The position numbers and the translations under genes were made by a program. The notes beneath the pieces were generated by a model, which ran no database searches, was not told the DNA's origin, and worked only from the letters and a program-made list of their open reading frames with translations. Shown piece after piece: positions 26,807 through 35,720 of a DNA stretch of 64,000 nt. Source of the stretch: Patescibacteria group bacterium (lineage in GTDB: Bacteria > Patescibacteriota > Patescibacteriia > 2-12-FULL-60-25); NCBI GenBank assembly GCA_031082005.1, contig JAVHLR010000001.1:315251-379250 (forward strand). The letters run 5' to 3'. The number at the start of each line of letters is the position of its first letter. Within the stretch, counting starts at the first letter, position 1.

Positions 26807-28405
26807 ATGGAACCTTCTTTGCATCCATTTGCGCCTGGCCAATCTGTCGGCCCCGATATCGCCAATGAACGCGTACAACGCGAGAGGCTTTTGGCGCAGG
26901 ATGAAAGGATCCTCTCGGCAGTCAGGAGCTTGTCCGAAAGCATCCAAGCCTGTGGGAATGATCCTGAATTTCCGGAGTCCAAGCCCCGGGCTTTAGTCAT
27001 CGGTGGTTTTGTGCGGGATGCTTTATTGGGCAAATACCCGACCGATGTCGATGTTGAGGTTTATGGCCTATCGGCCGCGCGTTTGGAAAAACTCTTGGAT
27101 GAGATGTTCCCCGGCAAAGTAAACAAAGTCGGTAAGACTTTCGGTATCTTCAATGTGTCTTTGGCTGATGGCATCGAGCTGGACATCTCTTTGCCGCGCC
27201 GCGAATCCAAAGTCGGGGAGGGGCATAAGGGCTTCGTTGTCGACGGCGACCCGACCATGAGCCTTGAAGAGGCTGCGCGTCGACGCGATTTCACGATCAA
27301 CAGCGTGGCGGCTGACTTGCTGACGGGTGAGATTTTTGATCCGTTCGACGGCATTGCTGACCTCAAAGCGAGGACGCTGCGTGTAACTGACCCAGAATGC
27401 TTCCAAGACGACGCTCTGCGTATCTACCGCGCTTTGCAGTTTGCTGCGCGTATGGATCTGACACCTGACTCTGAAACGATTCGCTTGATGCGTGAAATGG
27501 TCGAACGGGGAGAACTATCCATGCTCGTTGAGCCTAAGAGATTGGCGGAGCTGCGCGAAGTCGGTTCTCTTAATCAGTTGATCGATCGGGGCGATATTGT
27601 CGGGATCAAGAAAGGCGAAGCGCAGAAAGGACTGACTAGTCCGCGTATCACGGAAGAGTGGAGAAAACTATTATCTAAAGCCGAGAAGCCTTCTGTGGGT
27701 CTTGAATTGGCAAAGCGTCTCGGTATCCTCGAGAGGTTTTATCCTGAAATCTGTACCCAAGATGAGTCGGCTTGGCCACGGCTCACGCAGTCGATCGATG
27801 CCGCGGCGCGACTCATCAAGACATCAATGGGAACGAGTACTAAAGATCGTGACGATCAAACGCTCCAGGTCATGCTTGGGACTTTGTTCTCAAACTTCGG
27901 ACCAGCCGATGCGACTCCGGAGGAACGTCAAAGGTTTGCCGAAGCTTTTTATCTGCGTCATGATTTCAATCTGGAAAAAATCTCCAAGCCTGCAGCCTGC
28001 GCCGCGCGCGAACACGCAGAACCGCAGCGCATCTTGGATGAATTCATGTCCGGCGAATCGGATGAACGCTTGCGTGACAATGAAATCCGTAAATTATTCA
28101 AACGCTCCCATCCAGTGGAGCCGTGGGTTCTCGCCATCGTCGCTCGTGCCATGACGCAGGGCGCAGGAACATCTGACGATCCTGTTTTCCCGGCAGGGGA
28201 AATGATTTTGGATTGCGCCGCGCGCCATCTCGAGTGGCTGCTGTCTTTGAATCAGATGTACCTCGTGACAGGCGAAGAACTGCAGGCTAGGGGCATCGAG
28301 GGGCCGCGTATCGGCGAGTTGCAGAAGATAATCGAAGAAGCGCGTGATCGCGGCGAAATCGAGGCGCATGAGGAGGCGTTGGCGTATCTAGAGACCATCA
28401 AATGA
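26807..28405 (+). CDS. CCA tRNA nucleotidyltransferase / poly(A) polymerase family
   Basis: ALVIGGFVRDALLGKYPTDVDVEV, RRRDFTINSVAADLLTGEIFDPFDGIADLKARTLR, DDALRIYRALQFAARM. Confidence 0.93.
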   Translation: MEPSLHPFAPGQSVGPDIANERVQRERLLAQDERILSAVRSLSESIQACGNDPEFPESKPRALVIGGFVRDALLGKYPTDVDVEVYGLSAARLEKLLDEMFPGKVNKVGKTFGIFNVSLADGIELDISLPRRESKVGEGHKGFVVDGDPTMSLEEAARRRDFTINSVAADLLTGEIFDPFDGIADLKARTLRVTDPECFQDDALRIYRALQFAARMDLTPDSETIRLMREMVERGELSMLVEPKRLAELREVGSLNQLIDRGDIVGIKKGEAQKGLTSPRITEEWRKLLSKAEKPSVGLELAKRLGILERFYPEICTQDESAWPRLTQSIDAAARLIKTSMGTSTKDRDDQTLQVMLGTLFSNFGPADATPEERQRFAEAFYLRHDFNLEKISKPAACAAREHAEPQRILDEFMSGESDERLRDNEIRKLFKRSHPVEPWVLAIVARAMTQGAGTSDDPVFPAGEMILDCAARHLEWLLSLNQMYLVTGEELQARGIEGPRIGELQKIIEEARDRGEIEAHEEALAYLETIK

Positions 28406-28467
28406 CGGACTCTGGTTGCAGCCTTGTCCTCTCGTTTTGAACCTGTTAAGATTCGGCAACGATTGAA

Positions 28468-28544
28468 CGGGCTATAGCGCAGTTGGCTAGCGCGCTTGCA
28501 TGGGGTGCAAGAGGTCGTGGGTTCAAGTCCCACTAGCCCGACCA
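28468..28544 (+). tRNA. tRNA-Pro (GGG), CCA encoded
   Basis: cgggcta...tagcccg, anticodon loop atGGGgt, ACCA. Confidence 0.94.
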
Positions 28545-28605
28545 AAAAATAATCCGCAAAAAAGCGGGTTATTTTTTTGTGAGATTTAAACGGGAAGTGG
28601 CTAAA

Positions 28606-28854
28606 TTATTGCGCTGTATTCGGCGGGTCGATATTTATAAACCGACACTTATATGTCGTCAAATTGAATTCGGTGGCCTGAACCCAGTTCCCACCCTGAA
28701 GTTTGCAGGCCAGACTGTTCTTAGGATATTCAACGAAAAAGAAGATATACGCGGCATACAAGACTGCGCACACGGTTGCGACGGTCAGAAATAGTGCCAT
28801 TTGGTTGATTTTTTTCGACATAATCAGATGTTGAATCAGCGATAATTTACGCAT
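28606..28854 (-). CDS. small membrane protein, hypothetical
   Basis: One hydrophobic helix (MALFLTVATVCAVLYAAYIFFF). Confidence 0.4.
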   Translation of the reverse strand: MRKLSLIQHLIMSKKINQMALFLTVATVCAVLYAAYIFFFVEYPKNSLACKLQGGNWVQATEFNLTTYKCRFINIDPPNTAQ

Positions 28855-29040
28855 TATATAGCAAAAGCGCGGGCTTTGCCCTTGCGCTATCTCTTGACAT
28901 GTGGATGGAAATCCTTGTTTCCCCTTTGAAAATGGGCTATTCTTTGCAATGTCTTTAATAACTCATAGGATTCCGGCATTCGGACGAGCGGTGCTAGCCG
29001 CCCTGGATGCCTTATCCGAACGCTTAATTTAAGCAAATTT

Positions 29041-29322
29041 ATGGCAAAAATGACCAAAGCCCAAATAATTCGTGACCTGGCCGACAAGAGCGGTTTGGCG
29101 AAGAAGGATGTCGAGACCGTGCTCGATACCTTGGCCAACATGGCTTATAAGCAGGTCAAGACTGCTGGTGAATTCTTGGTCCCTGGCTTCGGCAAGATGG
29201 TCAAGAAGAACCGTCCAGCCCGTTCCGGCCGCAACCCGTTGACCGGTGAGACGATCCAAATCCCGGCCAAGACTGTGGTCAAGTTCCGCTTGGCCAAGGC
29301 CGCCAAGGAAGCAGCGATGTAA
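29041..29322 (+). CDS. HU family DNA-binding protein
   Basis: MTKAQIIRDLADKSGLAKKDVETVLD...VPGFGKMVKKNRPARSGRNPLTGETIQIPA. Confidence 0.96.
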   Translation: MAKMTKAQIIRDLADKSGLAKKDVETVLDTLANMAYKQVKTAGEFLVPGFGKMVKKNRPARSGRNPLTGETIQIPAKTVVKFRLAKAAKEAAM

Positions 29323-29338
29323 TTTTGTTGAGTTTTAA

Positions 29339-29369
29339 GAAGAGACTGGTTTTAGCCAGTCTCTTTTTT
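29339..29369 (+). terminator. Rho-independent terminator of HU gene
   Basis: aagagactgg ttttag ccagtctctttttt. Confidence 0.75.
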
Positions 29370-29429
29370 ATCTCGGGGATGAAACCGAAGGCGTGACTTA
29401 TTGATGCGCATTCATTACTATTCCCTCGT

Positions 29430-29945
29430 ATGGAAATCATGGGAGCGTTCGCTCCGCCTCGTCCTCCTCGTCAAAAAAAGGGGGAAATCTGCCTGCGTGA
29501 AGCGCGCGCCGAGCTAGTATCTCTTGGCGGCGCCGTCATGCTCGGCCTCTGCATCACATTGACCCTGGTCGTCGTGATGTCGGGTATGCTGCATGGCCTG
29601 ACGACTTCGCAGACCGCCATCATGCTGCTTTTATGCATCATGTCATGGGCATATTTCTTCGACAGCATCACTGAACAACTGTGTTTGGTGGACGACTCTA
29701 TCGAGTTCAAGTCACTCCTAGGCAGACGCCGTGTCTACGGCTTGGAAGATCTAGAAGCCGTGCTCATGGTTCACCAGGGTTTCAATCTCGAACGTGGTTT
29801 CGAGACTATCGAATTCCGTAGCCGAGGCCGCCGACCAGAAAGGGTATCGCTCGGTCCATGCTGGCAGAGGAACAAATTAGAGAGCCTGCTTCACAGTATC
29901 GAAGTAGCCATGCACGATCCGCATCTTATAGAAGAAGTCAGATAA
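29430..29945 (+). CDS. hypothetical membrane protein (two TM helices)
   Basis: 171-aa ORF; LVSLGGAVMLGLCITLTLVVVMSGML and TAIMLLLCIMSWAYFF helices. Confidence 0.6.
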   Translation: MEIMGAFAPPRPPRQKKGEICLREARAELVSLGGAVMLGLCITLTLVVVMSGMLHGLTTSQTAIMLLLCIMSWAYFFDSITEQLCLVDDSIEFKSLLGRRRVYGLEDLEAVLMVHQGFNLERGFETIEFRSRGRRPERVSLGPCWQRNKLESLLHSIEVAMHDPHLIEEVR

Positions 29946-29951
29946 TCAATT

Positions 29952-30734
29952 ATGCAGAAAAGCAAAAACAAAACAGCCAAGAAAAACAAACTGACACGCC
30001 GTACGACGGTCAGTACGAGCGAAACAGGCAGCAAACGTTATCTGCACTGGCTGTGCTCTCCCGGCAATAAGTGCGTCCCCGCCGACGGTCCGGCTTTCAC
30101 CGAGGAAGTGAATTGGAAGATCTTCCGCATCATGGCGGAGTTCATCGAAGGCTTCGAGTTCCTTTCCAAGCTAAAGAAAGAGGTCACCTTCTTCGGCAGT
30201 GCGCGCGCCATGCCGAGCAATCCGTACTATAAGATAGCGAGGAAGCTGGGTTATCTGTTAGGCAAGAAGGGCTATACGATCATCACCGGAGGTGGTCCAG
30301 GCATGATGGAGGCGGCCAACTTGGGAGCGAATGATGCCGGCGCGGAATCCATCGGATTGGACATAGAGTTGCCCACGGAACAGCGCCGCAACCAGTTCGT
30401 GACCAAGTCCATAGGTTTCCACTATTTCTTCACTCGCAAGGTCATGCTCTCCGCGTCTGCTCAAGCCTATGTCTTTTTCCCCGGCGGTTTCGGCACCATG
30501 GACGAGATGACCGAGATGGTCACGTTGATCCAGACCGGAAAGATCCCGCGCAACGTGCCGGTCGTGTTGGTGGGAAAGAAATATTGGGAGCCGTTCCTCA
30601 AGTGGGTCAATGAAGTGATGTGCGAAGAACAGCACTTCATCGGCAAGGAGGAGGTCAAGATTTTGCGTCTGGTGGACACGGCAGAAGAAGCAGTCAAGAT
30701 AATTTCCAAGACGCACGAACGTCCGTTCGGATAG
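29952..30734 (+). CDS. LOG family (TIGR00730) Rossmann-fold protein
   Basis: VTFFGSARAM, ITGGGPGMMEAANLGA, FFPGGFGTMDEMTEMVTLIQTGK. Confidence 0.93.
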   Translation: MQKSKNKTAKKNKLTRRTTVSTSETGSKRYLHWLCSPGNKCVPADGPAFTEEVNWKIFRIMAEFIEGFEFLSKLKKEVTFFGSARAMPSNPYYKIARKLGYLLGKKGYTIITGGGPGMMEAANLGANDAGAESIGLDIELPTEQRRNQFVTKSIGFHYFFTRKVMLSASAQAYVFFPGGFGTMDEMTEMVTLIQTGKIPRNVPVVLVGKKYWEPFLKWVNEVMCEEQHFIGKEEVKILRLVDTAEEAVKIISKTHERPFG

Positions 30735-30759
30735 CTCATAAAATCGACTAACGCACATG

Positions 30760-30821
30760 GTCATTCCCGCGCAGGTGGGAATCCAGGGTATATCTGGATC
30801 CCGGGTCAAGCCCGGGATGAC
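30760..30821. repeat. Palindromic repeat, family A
   Basis: gtcattcccgcgcaggtgggaatcc...gatcccgggtcaagcccgggatgac. Confidence 0.8.
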
Positions 30822-30833
30822 GAAATTATTGAT

Positions 30834-31976
30834 ATGAAAAAAAATTACGCAAAACTTTCTTTAGCCTTACACAAGAAACTCCACGGCAAGATTTCCATCT
30901 CCACGAAAACCAAGATAGACGATCGTGAGGACCTCGCCGTCGTATATACGCCTGGCGTCGGTGCAGTCTCGTCCGCAATCGCGAAAGACGAGAGGTTGGC
31001 CGACGTGATGACGTGGCGCAAGAACGCTGTCGCCATTGTGTCTGATGGCTCTGCGGTTTTGGGCTTAGGTAATATCGGCGCTGCAGCGGCCTTACCCGTC
31101 ATGGAGGGCAAGAGTGCGATCTTCAAACGCTTCACTAACATTGATGCCGTGCCGCTCGTACTGGCGACGCAGGACACGGACGAGATCGTCCGTATCGTCC
31201 AAGCTTTGGAACCGTCTTTCGGCGCCATCCAGCTCGAGGATATCTCCGCACCGCGCTGTTTCGAGATTGAGGAGCGTCTGTCCAAATCACTAAAGATTCC
31301 GGTGATGCACGATGACCAGCACGGCACGGCGATTGTGGTCCTCGGAGGTATCTTGAACGCCATGAAAGTGACGAAACGCAACATCAAAGCCTCGGTGAAG
31401 ATTGTCGTGAACGGCGCTGGAGCGGCCGGAGTCGCTATCGCTAAACTGTTGCTTGCCGCTGGATTCAAACATGTTGTCGTCTGTGACCGTAAAGGTGCGA
31501 TTTATGCCGGCCGTCCGGGCATGAACCCGTCGAAAGTCGCATTAGCTTCAATCACCAACCCCGAAAAGAAATCTGGCTCGTTAGATTCAGTCATCCAGGG
31601 AGCGGATATTTTTGTCGGCGTTTCAGGCCCCGGTCTGCTCACCGCGGACATGGTAAAAAGCATGGCGCCAAAATCCATCGTCTTCGGTTTGGCCAACCCG
31701 ATCCCCGAAATCATGCCCGATGCCGCAAAAGCAGCCGGTGCGGCGATCGTCGCCTCGGGTCGCAGTGACATGCCGAACCAGCTCAATAACGCGTTGGTCT
31801 ATCCCGGATTGTTCCGCGGCATGTTGGATAAAGGAATCAAGCGGGTCGATGACCGCATCAAACTTCGCGCCGCTTTGGCCTTATCCGGTTTCGTCAAAAA
31901 ACCGACAGCAGAAAAAATCATCCCATCGATTTTCGATAAAGGATTGCATCAGGCAATCGCCAGAAGCGTGAAGTAA
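30834..31976 (+). CDS. NAD(P)-dependent malic enzyme
   Basis: DLAVVYTPGVGAVS, GNIGAAAALPVMEGKSAIFKRFTNIDAVPL, HDDQHGTAIVVLGGILNA, VNGAGAAGVAIAKLL. Confidence 0.95.
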   Translation: MKKNYAKLSLALHKKLHGKISISTKTKIDDREDLAVVYTPGVGAVSSAIAKDERLADVMTWRKNAVAIVSDGSAVLGLGNIGAAAALPVMEGKSAIFKRFTNIDAVPLVLATQDTDEIVRIVQALEPSFGAIQLEDISAPRCFEIEERLSKSLKIPVMHDDQHGTAIVVLGGILNAMKVTKRNIKASVKIVVNGAGAAGVAIAKLLLAAGFKHVVVCDRKGAIYAGRPGMNPSKVALASITNPEKKSGSLDSVIQGADIFVGVSGPGLLTADMVKSMAPKSIVFGLANPIPEIMPDAAKAAGAAIVASGRSDMPNQLNNALVYPGLFRGMLDKGIKRVDDRIKLRAALALSGFVKKPTAEKIIPSIFDKGLHQAIARSVK

Positions 31977-31980
31977 AAAA

Positions 31981-32013
31981 ACAGGGACTCGGCATATTCC
32001 GGTCCCTGTTTTT
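31981..32013. terminator. Terminator between malic enzyme and rpmB
   Basis: acagggac...gtccctgttttt. Confidence 0.65.
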
Positions 32014-32023
32014 GGTATCAAAT

Positions 32024-32287
32024 TTATTTTGCTTTCTTAGCGGCCTGTTCTGCCCTTTTGACGCGTCTTACCGCTTTCTTCTGCTTCAGTGTCGGTAGTT
32101 CTCCAGACATCTCTTTAGCGATTTTCTTGAGCGTTTTGAGCGTTCTTGCGCTGACGCGGATACGCATGCCGTCGATGCGGACGGTCTGCAAATTCACATT
32201 CTGGCGATGCTTCGTGGCGATGTTGGAATGGCTGCGGGACTGCCCGAAATTGGCGCCACGGCCAGTTAATTGGTCGATTCTGGACAT
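32024..32287 (-). CDS. rpmB: 50S ribosomal protein L28
   Basis: [47 protein letters not shown]. Confidence 0.93.
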   Translation of the reverse strand: MSRIDQLTGRGANFGQSRSHSNIATKHRQNVNLQTVRIDGMRIRVSARTLKTLKKIAKEMSGELPTLKQKKAVRRVKRAEQAAKKAK

Positions 32288-32368
32288 ACGTATTTAGTTA
32301 GGTGTGGCGTAATACTACACAAACCCTGAAGATTTGGCAAGGGAGTGGGCAGTTGATACGATAACGCA

Positions 32369-33019
32369 ATGCTGATTTATCTCTTCCAACAACCTTTTGT
32401 TCTAGTCACTTGGGTTTTTGCCTTCTTGATGGCTTTAGCCTTACACGAATTTTCCCATGCCTTGGTCAGCAACTGGTTGGGCGACTCGACCGCCAAGCGC
32501 CTGGGTCGTCTCACCCTAAATCCGGCGGCTCACGTCGATATGGTCGGTTTTTTGGCTGTGCTTATCGTCGGATTCGGTTGGGGCAAACCAGTCCCGTATA
32601 ACCCATACAATCTGCGGATGCCTAAGTGGGGCCCTGTCCTTATCGCGGGCGCCGGACCGATCAGCAATCTCATCATGGCGGTGCTTTCGTTATTTTTGTT
32701 GGCGTTATTTTTGCCGCGTCTAGGTACCGAGAATCTGCTCGTCATATTCCTGCTCGTTTCAGCCCAACTGAACGTCGCGCTGATGGCCTTTAATCTGATA
32801 CCTCTTCCGCCGTTGGATGGATCGAAATTCTTGTTGGCTCTGCTGGACGGCCCGCAATATTCCCAAACACGCGATTTCATCGAAACGCGCGGACCGATGC
32901 TGCTCTTGATGCTGATTTTCGCTGATGCTTTCTTGGGCCTGCATATATTCGCCGGAATTATCGGTTTTTTCTGGAACTTATTGACCAGTCTGATCGCCCT
33001 GCCGGGATTCCTCCTATGA
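32369..33019 (+). CDS. site-2 protease family (M50) membrane metalloprotease
   Basis: ALHEFSHALVSNWLGD (HExxH) and NLIPLPPLDGSKFLLALL. Confidence 0.93.
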   Translation: MLIYLFQQPFVLVTWVFAFLMALALHEFSHALVSNWLGDSTAKRLGRLTLNPAAHVDMVGFLAVLIVGFGWGKPVPYNPYNLRMPKWGPVLIAGAGPISNLIMAVLSLFLLALFLPRLGTENLLVIFLLVSAQLNVALMAFNLIPLPPLDGSKFLLALLDGPQYSQTRDFIETRGPMLLLMLIFADAFLGLHIFAGIIGFFWNLLTSLIALPGFLL

Positions 33020-34584
33020 TCCTTTCGTCATCCGGCCGCTCGCGACGTCAGATTGATCCGCGCGACATAATCGGCGCATGGCTTACGATTTCTATCGCCG
33101 TTCCGGCGATCGCCTCGCTGATCAAAGACCAGAAGCTGCCGTCCCTACCCGAGATATTTTTCGGTTTCGCCTCCTTCCTTTTCTTCTCCCTTCTTTTGGC
33201 GATCTTCTTCTCTCTTTTTGTCGGCCGGATGTCGTGGGAGAAGACTTCCGTCATTGTCACGCGGATTGCCTGGTTTTCCGGCGCGCTGTCACTGGCGGCT
33301 TATGTCGCTGGATTCTGGAATGATGGTTCATCACATTTCTTCTTGCTCACGAAAGATGTCTGGCTCTCGATCATGTCTTTTGGTTTTTACCCTTTGCATG
33401 TCGGTCCTGAAGCATTCATCAGATTCTTGCCTTTAGCTCTGGCTCTTGGCTTGGCTTGGTCTTTATGGCGGGAAAAAGCGGGTTGGAGCAGAGCCTTGAT
33501 TTCAGGCCTTGCCGCCTACATCGTATCGGCTCTCATGCTGCATGCCATCACATGGATCGGGGTATCAGTTTCCCTCACAAGAGGCTCTTCCACCAGCAGC
33601 CTCGAGGATCTATACCGTCTTCTGGTCTCAAGACAGAGCGGGGGATATTGGCTGAACAACCAAGGAGAAAGGTTTTTCGCTTCCATGGGGATGCAGGCAG
33701 AGACTGCGCTAGCTGCAGCACGAGCATCCGTCTATTTCATCTCTTCCTGTGCGGTCGCTTTGGCTATTGCACTTGCCGGTCAGCGTTCCAGATCGCTCAT
33801 GCGACGCATTTTGACCCGGGAGTATTTGTTGGGTGCGGTGGTTCTCGTCGGATCAGCTGCCGCCGGCGTAAATGCACGGATTGTCGATTCTTCCTTCGCA
33901 AACCCGTTATCTATTCTGGCTGCAGCCGGTGTGGCTTTTGGTGTGCTTGGTCTTTGGCGGCTTGATCTTGATCTGGAGAACCTTCAGGACGACGAAAAAA
34001 ACAACCCTGATTTTCCTTTGCCCTCCGGCCTCATCAGCCTCCAAGAGGCGCAAGCGCTCAAGTTTTTTCTCTCATGGTTCGTGGTTCTTGGCGCATTGAT
34101 TCTCGGCTGGCCTGTGATCCTGTTGTTAGCCGCTGCGTTTGCATCTAGATGGTTCATCGCAGCTTATGGCTCCGCGTTAGGCAGGCGGATTTACTTCAAA
34201 CTCGCGGGTGATGCGATGTTTTTGCTTTTTGCAGGCTCCGCGGCCATGTTATTCGGAATACGTACAGTGCCTTACGTCGCGCATCTCAAATTGCACGTAT
34301 TGGCTTTAGTCTACTTTGCTGTACTCGCCATAAACTTCAGCGTAGTACGTCGGTTGAGCCACGGAAAATCAGTCGTCCTCGCATCCGCTCTGATTTTCGC
34401 AGGATCATTGATAGCGGGTCAGGCGGTTTGGTGGGGAGTTGGGTTTATTGCGGTTTTCGCCGAGTTGGCTTGCTTAAAAAGTCCGTCTTGGGCCGAAAAA
34501 TATGGTGTTTTGCCCATAATTGCTGCCCCTGTCGTAGTCTCCTTCATCCTGCTGTCGTGGCGTGGCGCCCTAGTCGCTTTTTGA
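33016..34584 (+). CDS. multi-pass membrane protein, hypothetical
   Basis: 522 aa with many TM helices; start overlaps M50 gene stop. Confidence 0.7.
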   Translation: MILSSSGRSRRQIDPRDIIGAWLTISIAVPAIASLIKDQKLPSLPEIFFGFASFLFFSLLLAIFFSLFVGRMSWEKTSVIVTRIAWFSGALSLAAYVAGFWNDGSSHFFLLTKDVWLSIMSFGFYPLHVGPEAFIRFLPLALALGLAWSLWREKAGWSRALISGLAAYIVSALMLHAITWIGVSVSLTRGSSTSSLEDLYRLLVSRQSGGYWLNNQGERFFASMGMQAETALAAARASVYFISSCAVALAIALAGQRSRSLMRRILTREYLLGAVVLVGSAAAGVNARIVDSSFANPLSILAAAGVAFGVLGLWRLDLDLENLQDDEKNNPDFPLPSGLISLQEAQALKFFLSWFVVLGALILGWPVILLLAAAFASRWFIAAYGSALGRRIYFKLAGDAMFLLFAGSAAMLFGIRTVPYVAHLKLHVLALVYFAVLAINFSVVRRLSHGKSVVLASALIFAGSLIAGQAVWWGVGFIAVFAELACLKSPSWAEKYGVLPIIAAPVVVSFILLSWRGALVAF

Positions 34585-34600
34585 CCTTCCGGTTTTGCTC

Positions 34601-34630
34601 TTGACGCAGAGGGCAGAATATTGCTATATT
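34601..34630 (+). promoter_or_regulatory. sigma70-like promoter of rpsL-rpsG-fusA
   Basis: TTGACG-N18-TATATT just upstream of rpsL. Confidence 0.7.
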
Positions 34631-34650
34631 TTGCCCACGTTTTTAAACAC

Positions 34651-35079
34651 ATGCCTAGCATCAACCAACTTGTCCGCAGACCGCGGCGCATCAATAAGAC
34701 GAAGTCGAAAAGTCCTGCCATGCAGTTCACTTTCGATTCGCTTCATCGTAAGAGGACCGAATTGAGCCGTGGCGCGCCGTACAAGCGCGGCGTCTGCACC
34801 AAGGTCACGACCATGACGCCCAAGAAGCCGAACTCGGCTTTGCGCAAGATCTGTCGCGTCCGCTTGTCGAACGGCGTCGAAGTCTCGGCATACATTCCGG
34901 GCGAAGGTCACAACCTCCAGGAGCACTCGATCGTGCTGTTGCGCGGTGGCCGCGTGAAAGACTTGCCTGGCGTGCGTTATCATGTGGTCCGCGGCGTTTA
35001 CGATACCCAGGGTGTCCAGAACCGTCGTCGCAGCCGCTCCGTGTATGGTGCTAAGAGACCGAAAGAGGCTAAGAAATAA
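34651..35079 (+). CDS. rpsL: 30S ribosomal protein S12
   Basis: [43 protein letters not shown]. Confidence 0.98.
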   Translation: MPSINQLVRRPRRINKTKSKSPAMQFTFDSLHRKRTELSRGAPYKRGVCTKVTTMTPKKPNSALRKICRVRLSNGVEVSAYIPGEGHNLQEHSIVLLRGGRVKDLPGVRYHVVRGVYDTQGVQNRRRSRSVYGAKRPKEAKK

Positions 35080-35088
35080 ATTTGAATT

Positions 35089-35556
35089 ATGCGTGGAAAG
35101 CAAGCCCCAAAACGAAAGATCCAGTCGGACTCGAAATACACCTCGCCATTGATTGGTAAGTTGATCAACTACATCATGTACGACGGAAAGAAGTCCATCG
35201 CCCAAAGGGTCGTGTACGATGCTTTGGAGATCGTCGAGAAGAAAGCCCAGAAGCCGGCCATGGACGTCTTCAACGAAGCTTTGAAGAACATCTCTCCTTT
35301 GTTGGAAGTTCGTTCCCGTCGCGTCGGTGGCGCCAACTATCAGATCCCAATCCAAGTGCGCGCCGAACGCCGCCTGCAGCTGGCTTATCGCTGGTTGTTG
35401 ATCGCTGCCCGCTCCAAGAAAGGCAAGCCGATGGCCGAGAAATTATCCGCAGAAATTTTGGCCGCCGCCGAGAACCAAGGTGACGCCGTGAAAAAGAAGC
35501 AGGATGTGCAGCGCATGGCCGAGGCCAACCGCGCCTTCGCGCATTTCGCCCGCTAA
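35089..35556 (+). CDS. rpsG: 30S ribosomal protein S7
   Basis: MRGKQAPKRKIQSDSKY; SRRVGGANYQIPIQVRAERR. Confidence 0.97.
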   Translation: MRGKQAPKRKIQSDSKYTSPLIGKLINYIMYDGKKSIAQRVVYDALEIVEKKAQKPAMDVFNEALKNISPLLEVRSRRVGGANYQIPIQVRAERRLQLAYRWLLIAARSKKGKPMAEKLSAEILAAAENQGDAVKKKQDVQRMAEANRAFAHFAR

Positions 35557-35607
35557 CCGTCGCCCTGACCGTATGGACGACGGCTCGGATCGCGTAAAGA
35601 ACCAATT

Positions 35608-35670
35608 GTCGTCTCGAGGGACTCGAGAGACCTTCCGTTTGGAAGATCCCTCGGCATCGCTCGGGATGAC
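35608..35670. repeat. Diverged palindromic repeat of family A type
   Basis: gtcgtctcgagggactcgagagacc...gatccctcggcatcgctcgggatgac. Confidence 0.55.
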
Positions 35671-35720
35671 ATTTTGTTTTTAGAAGAATTAAGCCGCTCA
35701 TCACACCAACTTACAATCAT

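Noticed and set aside
34624-35355. 243-aa minus-strand ORF
   Set aside because: Antisense shadow of rpsL/rpsG, high-GC codon-bias artefact.
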